Assembly (NCBI RefSeq): GCF_005049105.1
Contig: NZ_SUKA01000007.1
Span: 62,001 to 126,000, forward strand
Direction of reading: 5' to 3'
From: Sphingobacterium alkalisoli
Lineage (GTDB): Bacteria > Bacteroidota > Bacteroidia > Sphingobacteriales > Sphingobacteriaceae
DNA: 64,000 nucleotides
This document shows positions 8,970 to 17,149 of the stretch, piece after piece. The notes under the pieces are model-generated. The model did no database searches. It was not told where the DNA came from and saw only the letters and a program-made list of their open reading frames with translations. Positions within the stretch are counted from its first letter, which is position 1; every line of letters begins with the position of its first letter. A program made the translations under genes and the position numbers.

Positions 8970-10310
8970 ATGAAAAAAGTAATTGTATTATTTCTAGTGG
9001 TGTTACTCGGCAACACCACATTTGCACAGAAGCCCAGTAATATCAATGGGACTGCAGACCCCAAAACCGTAAAAAAAGTAAGTTTGGGCAAAGTGCTCAA
9101 CGGCCACGTCGTAGAAATTGGAACGTCCATACCCGACAGTCTAGGTCGTTTTGCCTTTCGATTTACTCCGGGGTATGAGGGACTGTATACCCTAACAATG
9201 GGTAATACAAATAACATATTAAACGTCCTCCGCTTTTACTTTAAAGGGAATGACGACCTTAACCTCGCGGTAACTCCTACCTTTTATGAATTAATTGGTA
9301 AAAACAGCAAGGAAAACCAAACCTTGTACCAATGGGATCAATACACACAAGATATGCGGGCAAAGGGTCTTACGCCTGGCGGGATGTCGACCTATGTTGA
9401 CTTCTTTCCCGAAGTAGAAGAAATGAAAGTCAAGCTCGGTGGTCTTAAAGCCAAAGCGAAGACCGGAAACAATCGGTTTGATACATTTTTTGCAAAGCTG
9501 GTCGATTATGATTTTGCATTCTACGCGATCTCCCATTTATATATGCCACGTTCGGCACATCCGAGTGCTGAAGAGATGAGCGATTATTATACAAACTTCC
9601 AATCGGATAATTTTTTGACAGCAGATTTGCTACGCTTTCCTTATGGCGATCGTTTTCTATCCAGTCTAGTATATAGAAAAGTGGATTTTAAAAATAAGCC
9701 GACCTTGGCCGACCAAGTCAATGCGATTCCGGCAGATGTGCTTAAAGGCCAGTTTATATTGCAGCACATGGAGCGTGCGCGCTCGTACAGCGATTATATT
9801 GCGTTGAACGACGAATATGCCAAGTACTTAACTTTGCCCGAACAAACTGAAAGAGCAAATGCGGTGGCAACAAAACTAGTTGATACCAAAGAGGGGACAA
9901 AAGCCTTCAACTTTAGTTATCCGGATCTCAGTGGCAAAAACATTTCATTGGCCGATCTTAAAGGTAAGGTTGTCGTCGTCGATGTATGGGCGACATGGTG
10001 TGGCCCCTGTAAAGCCGAAGAACCGCATTGGGAGAAATTGAATGAAGAATTCGAAGGCAAAGATGTTGTTTTTGTGGGCGTATCGGTTGATCAGGACAAA
10101 AAGGCCTGGGAAAAGTATGTTCCAGAAAAGAACCTGAAAGGCATACAACTTCATGCTGGACCAGGCAATGATCTTTCCAAAGCTTATAAAATAACAGGGA
10201 TTCCACGCTATTTAGTTATTGACAAAGCCGGAAACATCGTAACCCCGGATAGTCCAAGACCAAGCGATCCAAAGTTGAAAGAGTTATTGAATACTTGGTT
10301 AGCGAAGTAA
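8970..10310 (+). CDS. TlpA family disulfide reductase
   Basis: A 446-residue exported protein, last gene of the SusCD/redox operon. Signal peptide ends FAQ at about residue 20; residues 25-310 form a DUF4369-like beta region plus helical segment; the C-terminal thioredoxin domain (from about 312) has WCGPC with Cys344 and Cys347 and the cis-proline loop TGIPRY. It is the same architecture as the first TlpA-like protein of this operon but diverged. I see no obvious terminator directly after it. Role in periplasmic disulfide reduction is inferred from the family. Confidence 0.88.
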   Translation: MKKVIVLFLVVLLGNTTFAQKPSNINGTADPKTVKKVSLGKVLNGHVVEIGTSIPDSLGRFAFRFTPGYEGLYTLTMGNTNNILNVLRFYFKGNDDLNLAVTPTFYELIGKNSKENQTLYQWDQYTQDMRAKGLTPGGMSTYVDFFPEVEEMKVKLGGLKAKAKTGNNRFDTFFAKLVDYDFAFYAISHLYMPRSAHPSAEEMSDYYTNFQSDNFLTADLLRFPYGDRFLSSLVYRKVDFKNKPTLADQVNAIPADVLKGQFILQHMERARSYSDYIALNDEYAKYLTLPEQTERANAVATKLVDTKEGTKAFNFSYPDLSGKNISLADLKGKVVVVDVWATWCGPCKAEEPHWEKLNEEFEGKDVVFVGVSVDQDKKAWEKYVPEKNLKGIQLHAGPGNDLSKAYKITGIPRYLVIDKAGNIVTPDSPRPSDPKLKELLNTWLAK

Positions 10311-10616
10311 CAAAGCAAGCATAAACAATTCAAATTGGATATCAAAGAAGAATTATCGACGAACAAAACACGACTAAAAACGAGAAACAGCAGTTAGCAA
10401 CCTATTGCCAAAAGCGGGACTGAAGGGGTTCACAGATCATCAAGTTTACAACGCATACCTTCGGCTCACAACTTTTGTCTATTTTTACATGAACGTATTA
10501 CGTAATTCGAATGTAGCCAACGGTTAGCAAAAGGATCGAAAACAGCTCTATGAAATAAATGGGAGATACGGTAAAAAAGTAGTGATAACCAATTTTAGGA
10601 AGATGGCAAAAACTAA
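10311..10616. other. 306-nt intergenic region with two GTTAGCAA motifs
   Basis: No gene seen. The octamer GTTAGCAA occurs twice in direct orientation, at 10393-10400 and 10523-10530, about 130 bp apart, each in an imperfectly symmetrical setting (for example GCCAACGGTTAGC around the second). The stretch separates the redox operon from an accessory cluster of unknown genes. See the finding on recurring GTTAGC motifs. Confidence 0.4.
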
Positions 10617-11105
10617 ATGAACGGAATAAAAAAACAGAGAGGATCCAGACGCTATTATAAAAAATTAGCGACAGAAAATGACCTGGATAAAGCGACTTGG
10701 TTTGACTTTGATAATCCTGAAACTTGGTTTGAGAATTGGCACTTACATTTTGACTGGAATGGTTATGGTAATAACTGTTTTAAAAGACGAAAACCACATC
10801 TCGACAAGTTGTTTAGACACTTTGATATACTTGTTGACAAGACAAAAAGGCTGAAAACAGACTTTCAGCTATATTCAATTTTACTCGACTTTGCCAGTTG
10901 TAATGATGTATTATTCCTACATACAACAAATCCGAATAACAGTCAATTTCCATTTACAATTTCAGACTTACAATCAACCACAACATTAACAAATAGACGG
11001 CTGGATGATTATATCAATAAGTTAGACGGCTATGAAAAGCTTTACGGACAAGCCGACGAAGCCTTCTGCCTAATATACAAGAAAAATGTAGGACAACCTT
11101 TTTGA
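10617..11105 (+). CDS. Conserved-looking hypothetical protein, 162 aa
   Basis: I do not recognise a named domain. The product is cytoplasmic by sequence (no signal or membrane segment), rich in aromatic residues near the N-terminus (WFDFDNPETWFENWHLHFDW), and has a basic start. It opens a tightly packed set of genes: its TGA overlaps the TTG start of the next gene by 4 nt, indicating translational coupling. The aromatic/acidic composition and the company of DUF695-like and DUF4272 genes resemble orphan immunity-type or toxin-associated genes, but that is inference only. Confidence 0.6.
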   Translation: MNGIKKQRGSRRYYKKLATENDLDKATWFDFDNPETWFENWHLHFDWNGYGNNCFKRRKPHLDKLFRHFDILVDKTKRLKTDFQLYSILLDFASCNDVLFLHTTNPNNSQFPFTISDLQSTTTLTNRRLDDYINKLDGYEKLYGQADEAFCLIYKKNVGQPF

Positions 11106-11299
11106 CAGAAGAAGGACTATTTAAAGATTTTATAGGCAACATAGTTGAGTTGGGCTATGAACAGACAAGAGATTTTTACAATTTGGAGTTTGGTTATCAA
11201 CACTTTTACTACAGACTTGCCGACAGTTTAACAAGAGCTGAATTTAAACAAATGCTAACTGAGAATAAATTTGAACTGATTGACAAATGGGAGGAATAA
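11102..11299 (+). CDS. Small hypothetical protein, 65 aa, TTG start
   Basis: A 65-residue protein with a TTG start overlapping the stop of the previous gene (TTGA arrangement) and a 13-nt overlap with the following gene. It is helical and acidic with several aromatic residues (YNLEFGYQHFYYRLAD), without a signal or membrane segment. The two-sided overlaps make it very likely that it is a translated gene and not a chance frame. No family recognised. Confidence 0.55.
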   Translation: MTEEGLFKDFIGNIVELGYEQTRDFYNLEFGYQHFYYRLADSLTRAEFKQMLTENKFELIDKWEE

Positions 11300-12339
11300 A
11301 AGACTTTTGGATTTGGTTCGTAGCAAACGAACCTACTTTCTACAAAGCTGTAAAAACAGGCAAAAATATAGAAGATGACTTTTTTAATAAACTCTCATCA
11401 AAACTTGAAGAATTAAAAGACGGTTTTTTTTATCTGACAGGAATGTGTGACGACAATACAGCCGAATTAATATTTACACCTGATGGAGTGTTGAAGAACA
11501 TCGTTTTTGTAGAAGAACTTGTAAGTTCAGCACCGATAATTCCGAATTGGAAATTCACGGCTTTAAAACCTGCCCTTGATATTGAGAATGTTGGGATTAG
11601 AATGGCAGATTACCGGTTTGACAGTGAAAACCTTTCATTTTATTCCATTGAGCACAAAAACTATCCAGATGAAGTTGATATAGTTGTAGCTCATAATGAC
11701 TATAAAGAAGATGATAAATCAACAATTATCAATGGCACATACTTATTCGTTGACAATTATCTCGGAGAACTCAACTCAGTTACAAGCATTGACAACTTAA
11801 CCGTGATTTCAAAAGACCAAGCTGAGAAAGAATTGCTTCCAATTGCTAAACTTAAAAGCTATCTTATTTGGAGGGAAAAAGAGTTTATAGAAAAATATAG
11901 TGGTGTTCGATACAAATCGGAAAATGATACTTATTCAAGTTTAGAAGCTACGCTAAATAGCGGACTTCCGTTATTAGCAATCATCAACACAACTTTGCTT
12001 GGTTGGGAAAACAAAGCATCCCATCCTTGGATCTTGAAAGTAGAAATAAAATACGATGGCAAAAATCGTAATGGCATGCCGGACAATGAAACTTATGAAT
12101 TATTAAATAGATTCGAAGATGAAATAATGCTCGAGCTTAAAGACTTTGAAGGATATTTGAACATCGGCAGACAAACAGCGGACAGCGAGAGGGCAATTTA
12201 TTTCGCCTGTAACGAGTTTAGAAAACCATCTAAACTACTTCATATCTTGAAAAATAAATATATAGGTAAATTAGACTTGACCTATGAAATATATAAGGAC
12301 AAATATTGGCAATCTTTTGAAAGGTTCATGCCGATCTGA
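11287..12339 (+). CDS. DUF695-like domain protein, 350 aa
   Basis: A soluble 350-residue protein. The N-terminal two thirds (WIWFVANEPTFYKAV, then a beta-rich region) are of unknown function. The C-terminal part from about residue 215 fits DUF695: a GLPLLAIINTTL segment, HPWILKVEIKYD, NGMPDNETYELLN and a final GRQTADSERAIYF segment, in the order I expect for that family. Biochemical role is unknown. It overlaps the preceding 65-residue gene by 13 nt, so the first three genes of this cluster form one coupled unit. The DUF695 call is by motif memory and would need a profile search. Confidence 0.65.
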   Translation: MGGIKDFWIWFVANEPTFYKAVKTGKNIEDDFFNKLSSKLEELKDGFFYLTGMCDDNTAELIFTPDGVLKNIVFVEELVSSAPIIPNWKFTALKPALDIENVGIRMADYRFDSENLSFYSIEHKNYPDEVDIVVAHNDYKEDDKSTIINGTYLFVDNYLGELNSVTSIDNLTVISKDQAEKELLPIAKLKSYLIWREKEFIEKYSGVRYKSENDTYSSLEATLNSGLPLLAIINTTLLGWENKASHPWILKVEIKYDGKNRNGMPDNETYELLNRFEDEIMLELKDFEGYLNIGRQTADSERAIYFACNEFRKPSKLLHILKNKYIGKLDLTYEIYKDKYWQSFERFMPI

Positions 12340-12363
12340 CGAAAATCATAAACTAAAAGACAA

Positions 12364-12897
12364 ATGGGATTTGGATTTAATTTATTTTTCCTTTTTATTC
12401 TCCTGCCCTTATCGGGTATTCTATTAGTAATCTGGCTAATATCAAAAAAATCCATCTTTGGTAAGGCCCTTGGCCTGATCTGGATCGGAGTAACCGCCAT
12501 GGGATTGTTATCAGTAACAATTCAATGGTTATTTGCGCAGAAGGTTTTGTCTAAAAATGATTACTACGGTACATACGTAATTGATCGCGATTATTTCAAA
12601 GGGCGACAGGCTGATTGGCAGTATAATAGTTTTCGGTTTGAAATACGAAACAATGATTCGATTTATTTTTATGTAACAGATAAAGATAAAATAATCAACA
12701 CCTTAAAAGGAACTATTCAGACAGTAAAGCCATACGAATCGCATCGATTAATTATAAATATGGAACAGCCTGGTCATCATATTTTAGCGACTGATCCGAC
12801 AACATACAGAAATGCATGGAATTTTTTCTTAGTTTTTAACTCGAAAAAATTTAAGAATATGTATTTCAAAAAGGGAAAGTGGAAAAAATTGGAATGA
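12364..12897 (+). CDS. Hypothetical membrane protein, 177 aa
   Basis: Two hydrophobic segments at residues 5-27 and 33-58 form an N-terminal membrane hairpin, followed by a soluble domain of about 115 residues with alternating beta-strand pattern (YYGTYVIDRDYF, FRFEIRNNDSIYFYV) resembling a small beta-barrel or lipocalin-like sensor domain. No family recognised. It starts 24 nt after the DUF695-like gene on the same strand, so it may share its transcript. Confidence 0.65.
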   Translation: MGFGFNLFFLFILLPLSGILLVIWLISKKSIFGKALGLIWIGVTAMGLLSVTIQWLFAQKVLSKNDYYGTYVIDRDYFKGRQADWQYNSFRFEIRNNDSIYFYVTDKDKIINTLKGTIQTVKPYESHRLIINMEQPGHHILATDPTTYRNAWNFFLVFNSKKFKNMYFKKGKWKKLE

Positions 12898-12974
12898 GAC
12901 CCGGATTCGTTAATTTATAAATACAATAGCAAAATAAATGCACATTCGCTATATTTAGACAATGAACAAAACAT

Positions 12975-13661
12975 ATGGGACTATTAAACCTTTTCGCAAG
13001 AGAAAATAACAACTCAAAATCACCTCTTCAGCGAAAGCAAGCGTCTGAAAAGATTTTAAAGCAACTTGGCATCCCCTATATAGACCATTTGCCTTACATT
13101 GAATCGGAAGAGGAAGCAAAAATCCGTACGGCACAAGATATTACAAAGAGAGTACTAATACTAGCCTACTTACTTTACATATTAGAAGTACCGCAACAAA
13201 AAGATAACATAACCAACTACTTCAAGGAATACGATATATGGGACCACGTCTCGCCTGATGAAAGGAGGTTATTAGAACTGGACAATTGGGATGAGCAGGA
13301 TAAAACTAACGTATCATGGCGTGCCGAATCTTTATGGGTATTATTGTGGAGTATTAGATTGGTCGACAAATTGACACTAAAAGATGATTTTGTCAATGCT
13401 CAAGCGATCATTGAAAAATTGCCGGAATTTCTGAGTGATCCGTCCGAATTTATCCGTCAAGTCCGGATCCGTGCTACCGTAGATATCTTGGATTTTTCAG
13501 ACTTGATCTATCGCGCACATTGGGCTGTTCGCAACGCTTACCTAGAAGGTAAACCTGCCCCCGCTGATCTGTCAAGTAGTACGGTAATGGAACGGCACTA
13601 TGCTATCAATTGGATAACGTTCCAAGCTGATGAGTGGGATGAGGTGACAACAGATACATAA
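12975..13661 (+). CDS. DUF4272 domain-containing protein
   Basis: A 228-residue soluble protein. Diagnostic DUF4272 features are the N-terminal RTAQDITKRVLILAYLLYI helix, the SWRAESLWVLLWSIRLVD segment, and the C-terminal MERHYAINWITF followed by WDEVTTDT, all in the family order and giving full length. The function of DUF4272 is not established; members turn up in variable accessory regions of Bacteroidota and other bacteria. It lies 77 nt after the membrane-protein gene and closes the cluster of unknown genes that begins at 10617. Confidence 0.85.
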   Translation: MGLLNLFARENNNSKSPLQRKQASEKILKQLGIPYIDHLPYIESEEEAKIRTAQDITKRVLILAYLLYILEVPQQKDNITNYFKEYDIWDHVSPDERRLLELDNWDEQDKTNVSWRAESLWVLLWSIRLVDKLTLKDDFVNAQAIIEKLPEFLSDPSEFIRQVRIRATVDILDFSDLIYRAHWAVRNAYLEGKPAPADLSSSTVMERHYAINWITFQADEWDEVTTDT

Positions 13662-14094
13662 AATATCATTTACAAATTGTACCCTGATATTCGACCAGCT
13701 GCAGTCTATCCTCCATAACTGGTAAATGTCTGCTTCGGAATAATCCCTCCACTCGCACCGGTATATGCAAATCGCTGGCGCGTGGTCTTGGTTCCGTGCC
13801 CTTTCTTTTTGCCACGAGGTAATCCGAAGAGGATGTCTCTATTGCCCCCGTCTGGCATCAGTAGAATTGTGCCTATAAAGATAAAGACGAATATCCAACG
13901 CCTGACTATCCGCAATACCGATATTGAACTTTTGACAGCCTCCCACTGTAAAATTTTCAGCGAAAATGAAATTTTGTCCCTTCACGGGCCGTGTATTTGC
14001 TCTGGCATTCCTGTTGCTGTGCAATTAACGAGCATATGTTCATTGGTTTAATTAATATTAAAAGTTTATTCATCAAATTTTAGGAGGAAACACT
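13662..14094. other. 433-nt region without a supported gene
   Basis: Short open frames exist on both strands, but none has a convincing start, protein-like composition and family resemblance together. The last part contains the AT-rich leader and the strong ribosome-binding site of the small heat-shock gene. I see no terminator for the DUF4272 gene and no known promoter motif. Confidence 0.4.
14082..14087 (+). promoter_or_regulatory. Strong Shine-Dalgarno site of the Hsp20 gene
   Basis: AGGAGG followed by AAACACT and the ATG at 14095 (7-nt spacing). A full-consensus site stands out because most genes here have weak or no Shine-Dalgarno sequence, as usual for Bacteroidota; it fits a highly expressed stress gene and fixes the start codon. 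Confidence 0.75.
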
Positions 14095-14535
14095 ATGACA
14101 TTAGTTAAATTTAATCCCGAAAAAAAGAACAACGCATTAATGCCAGGCTTTAATGATGTTTTGGATTCCATCTTTAATGACACCTTTTTTTCAGACCGCA
14201 TGGTAACACGGGTGCCCGCTGCAAATATCAGTGAAACAGCAGACCATTACCTTGTGGAAATGGCCGCTCCAGGTCTAAAAAAAGAAGATTTTCAACTCAA
14301 TCTGGAAAGGAATTTGCTAAGCATTTCTGTAGAACAACCTAATGAAGACAGAGAGCAACGTGCGAATTTTACCAAGCGCGAGTACAGCTACAGTTCTTTT
14401 GTACGCTCATTTACCTTGCCAGACGGCGCCGATGAAAACGGCATACAGGCGACTTATAATGATGGTATATTAGCTATCCTTATCCCAAAAAGGGAAGAAG
14501 CGAAGACAATACGCCGTCAAATTGAGATCAAATAA
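14095..14535 (+). CDS. Small heat-shock protein, Hsp20/alpha-crystallin family
   Basis: A 146-residue ATP-independent chaperone that binds unfolding proteins in the cytoplasm. The alpha-crystallin domain spans about residues 38-146: ANISETADHYLVEMAAPGLKK opens it, and the conserved NDGILAILIPKR segment (A-x-x-x-n-G-v-L motif) lies near the end; the C-terminus carries the short basic extension RRQIEIK. The start is fixed by the AGGAGG site 7 nt upstream. A perfect hairpin with a T-run follows 22 nt after the stop, so it is a single-gene transcript. Confidence 0.95.
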   Translation: MTLVKFNPEKKNNALMPGFNDVLDSIFNDTFFSDRMVTRVPAANISETADHYLVEMAAPGLKKEDFQLNLERNLLSISVEQPNEDREQRANFTKREYSYSSFVRSFTLPDGADENGIQATYNDGILAILIPKREEAKTIRRQIEIK

Positions 14536-14557
14536 TCTGTAAAAATATTAGTCGCTA

Positions 14558-14587
14558 AGAGCTACCTATGGGTAGCTCTACTTTTTT
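14558..14587 (+). terminator. Rho-independent terminator of the Hsp20 gene
   Basis: Perfect 9-bp stem AGAGCTACC / GGTAGCTCT with a TATG loop, followed by ACTTTTTT. Confidence 0.9.
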
Positions 14588-14598
14588 AATTCTGATGT

Positions 14599-14898
14599 AT
14601 GGAAACTCATTTTGAAATCTCATTAAATATGAAGACGCTCAAAGGTTTAGAAACCTACGCCAGTTTCTATTTAGGAACCGACCAACTTTTCGCCACACGC
14701 CTTTTTAATATGATGCAGGGAGAACGTGAAATCATGAAAAACGCCATTATAACCGTCGATCTGACCAAAAAAGAGGATGGAATCCCGTTTACATTGGCCG
14801 CTCTATACTGCAACTGCGAGCATCTCGCTTATAATATAAAAATAATCACTAAGGAGATTTTTAAAAAACTCAACTTGGAAGAGAATAAACTTTTGTAA
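14599..14898 (+). CDS. Small hypothetical protein, 99 aa
   Basis: A 99-residue protein without signal peptide or membrane segment and without a family I can name. The sequence reads as a folded alpha/beta protein (TLKGLETYASFYLGTDQLFA, then IMKNAIITVDLTKKEDGIPFTL and a C-terminal helix). The start ATG at 14599 lies 12 nt after the T-run of the Hsp20 terminator. The two may be linked by read-through, but a separate promoter is equally possible. Confidence 0.55.
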   Translation: METHFEISLNMKTLKGLETYASFYLGTDQLFATRLFNMMQGEREIMKNAIITVDLTKKEDGIPFTLAALYCNCEHLAYNIKIITKEIFKKLNLEENKLL

Positions 14899-15049
14899 AA
14901 AAGCTAAAGTTTGCCGTTTTTAAATCATCGATTCGCTTAAGTGCTTTTTATACTATGTTTATATCTTCTTGGTCGGACGCAAGGTCGCTGCATTTTTCAG
15001 GACGGGAAGCCAGATATCTCCTTCATCTTTATTTTTTTATTTAAATCTA

Positions 15050-15391
15050 TCAGTCTTTTATATGATATTTCCCATAACTTCCTGCGAACCCAACCATCAG
15101 TTTGAATGCCATCAGTACAGTTAATGTGTTTAGCGGTATCGGTAATTCGGCATAAAAACTCAGAAGCAATGCAACGACAGCAAAAAAAAATACACTTATC
15201 TGTAATTGGAAAACGGAGTTTCTGAAAGCAACTGCAATAGTTGCTCCTGACATTGCAATACCCATTACTATGGCTACGGGCAGGTAGACCCCATTGTAAA
15301 TGATTGCCAAAGCCAAAGTTTGCAGCGCGTGAAACCAAATAAAAAAATGTGGAGATAAACCAGCTTCTTTATAATAATATGAACTAGTCAA
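15050..15391 (-). CDS. Possible membrane protein or membrane-protein remnant, 113 aa
   Basis: The frame encodes about four hydrophobic helices (FIWFHALQTLALAIIYNGVY, then LPVAIVMGIAMSGATIAV, ISVFFFAVVALLLSF, and LNTLTVLMAFKLMVGFAG), which is unlikely by chance. Its only start near the 5' end is a TTG at 15391, two codons after an in-frame stop; the first ATG would remove two helices. It may be an intact small membrane protein or the tail of a larger lost one. No family recognised. The overlapping frame at 14997-15338 looks like its shadow. Confidence 0.4.
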   Translation of the reverse strand: MTSSYYYKEAGLSPHFFIWFHALQTLALAIIYNGVYLPVAIVMGIAMSGATIAVAFRNSVFQLQISVFFFAVVALLLSFYAELPIPLNTLTVLMAFKLMVGFAGSYGKYHIKD

Positions 15392-15522
15392 GACTTAATC
15401 TGACAATTTGTTCTTGAAAACCTCAAGTATGAATAGAACTTATCACTAAAATGTGAGGTTACATGCTCGTCGTAGATTCAAGCTATGATAAGCAACGTCC
15501 TAACAGTTCTAATGCTGGGCAT

Positions 15523-15550
15523 AAAAAAAGCGTTCCGATTCAGAACGCTT
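15523..15550 (-). terminator. Rho-independent terminator downstream of the Rpn remnant
   Basis: Perfect 8-bp stem AAGCGTTC / GAACGCTT (15528-15535 and 15543-15550), with an A-run on the + strand that is a T-run when read on the minus strand. Confidence 0.8.
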
Positions 15551-15643
15551 GTATATTTTGAAGGACATAGCTATCTCGGCAACGGATTTCCCGAGGCAAC
15601 TTAAAAACTATTTCAAGTTCCCGACCTCTTCGATAGTAAGTGC

Positions 15644-16240
15644 CTAGAGTTTCTCGACTTTGCTTCGCAGAGTCCTTCGGAGTTCTTCCGCAGAAAGTTC
15701 CGTAAAACGGATTATCTGCTCTATTGGCAGTCCATCGTTCTTCATTTTTCGAGCAGATTCAATAGCCCTTTTTCGCTCGCCTTCGGCAAGGCCTTCAGCA
15801 AGTGCTTCCTTTTTAGCCTGGGTTAAATTTAACACATGCGCCTCTTCTAATGCCCGCTGCTTCTCTTCTAATGCTTGCCTTTGTGCCTCCAGTGCCTGCT
15901 GCTTCGCCAATAACGCCTGCCTATCTTCCTCTTGTGCCTGCCGGACGGCTTCCGCGTCCCATTTGCGCTTTAAACTGATATCATACATATATCGCTCCTC
16001 CTTTGTCAATTTTGCGTAGCTCGCCAGCTGGAAAAATCGCTGGAAAACGCCCGAATTCAGTATCCGGGGCAACTTTTTTAACGTGGACATATTCTTGAGC
16101 ATAAAGAATACCTTGTCCAGCTCGCTCTCCAACTCTGCTTCGCCTTTTACAAAGTTAATGAGTTCCATGTAAATAAACCCCAATCCTTCGTAAAACTCTT
16201 GAGTTGAATTTGCATATTTGGCAATTTCAACGAAAGACTC
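15644..16240 (-). pseudogene. Rpn-type PD-(D/E)XK nuclease (transposase_31-like), 5'-truncated
   Basis: The readable frame matches the C-terminal half of Rpn family recombination-promoting nucleases / putative transposases: FYEGLGFIYMELINF, the LDKVFFMLKNMSTLKKLP helix, ASYAKLTKEERYMYDISLK, and then a Gln/Glu/Ala-rich coiled coil with near-repeats of QALE, ending in a LPIEQI..TELSAEEL tail. The catalytic N-terminal PD-(D/E)XK half is missing: an in-frame stop at 16241-16243 precedes the homologous region and no nuclease motif is found upstream. The frame starting with TTG at 16183 is only part of the open stretch. It is probably non-functional. A good terminator still follows it. Confidence 0.7.
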
Positions 16241-16316
16241 TTACTGGCCATATAAATCAAACGCCTTCAGCAAAATATTTCTCCCGAGTCTCTATTGCAC
16301 AGGCAGATATCATGTG

Positions 16317-17024
16317 TTACAGCCCCAGTTCCTGGAGCATTCGGCTATAGTTATTCATAAAGTATTTGGTTAATCTATACTGCTCGGTATCTTCATAGCC
16401 CACCTGCTGTAATCCATCTTCCGTAACCTGATAGATGTCGGCATCGGGATAAGCCAGCAGGATCGGCGAGTGCGTAGCGATGATAAATTGTGACCTGGCG
16501 TTAACCAGTTCCCGGATCCGCGTGAGCATATTCATCTGGCTAACGACCGACAGTGCAGACTCCGGCTCATCAAAGATATAAAGCCCATTCCCATACAGCC
16601 GGTTGTGCAGAAGTGCAAGGAAACTCTCCCCGTGTGAACGCTCATGAAGAGACCCACCATAACTATCCTGAACCAGATAATTGTCTACCGCTGTAGCTAC
16701 ATTATAGAAGCTCTCTGCTCTTAAAAAGTAGCCGTCTTTATTCCGATACCCTGTACGTATGAGCTGAATATCTTCAAACAGTACGGAATGTGAATCCTGT
16801 GTGCTAAAATTGAAATTACTGCTCCCTCCTTCCGCATTGAACCCCGCATTGATCGCGATGGATTCGACCAACGTTGATTTGCCGGAACCGTTTTCACCGA
16901 TGATAAATGTAACGGGGTTCCGGAGGCTCAATTCATCAAGCTTGGCGATAGACGGAATATTATAGGGGTAACTATTCCGCTCGGCTGTGGGTCTGTTATT
17001 CCGTATCTGGCTGATATAAATCAT
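16317..17024 (-). CDS. AAA/ABC-type ATPase, RecF/SMC-like
   Basis: A 235-residue stand-alone ATPase. The Walker A motif is GENGSGKST (residues 43-51), the ABC signature is HGES, Walker B is LYIFDEPESAL, and the H-loop is FIIATHSPILLA. The gap between Walker A and the signature is short, so there is no long coiled coil or inserted domain; this is a compact AAA_15/AAA_21-like protein. Such proteins occur alone or as NTPase partners in defence and repair modules, but no TOPRIM, nuclease or methylase partner is adjacent here. Cytoplasmic. Target unknown. Confidence 0.88.
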   Translation of the reverse strand: MIYISQIRNNRPTAERNSYPYNIPSIAKLDELSLRNPVTFIIGENGSGKSTLVESIAINAGFNAEGGSSNFNFSTQDSHSVLFEDIQLIRTGYRNKDGYFLRAESFYNVATAVDNYLVQDSYGGSLHERSHGESFLALLHNRLYGNGLYIFDEPESALSVVSQMNMLTRIRELVNARSQFIIATHSPILLAYPDADIYQVTEDGLQQVGYEDTEQYRLTKYFMNNYSRMLQELGL

Positions 17025-17149
17025 GGATCGATAAATTAAACGTAAAGATAAGGATGAAATAAGATCATATAATAGTAAGTTTCACTATATTTATTTCGGT
17101 AACAGTTGTAATCGGTCATATTTGAAAAACTTGAGAAATTAGGTGATAG

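Noticed and set aside
13706..14051. Overlapping short frames on both strands before the Hsp20 gene
   Set aside because: No start context, mutually overlapping and without recognisable domain; looked at as a transposase remnant but no motif found.
14997..15338. Minus-strand frame overlapping the four-helix membrane frame
   Set aside because: Cys/Asn/Arg-rich and without hydrophobic periodicity; the frame at 15050-15391 is more protein-like.
15660..16019. Plus-strand frame rich in Ser, Ala and Cys over the Rpn remnant
   Set aside because: Mirror of the QALE-type coiled-coil codons on the other strand.
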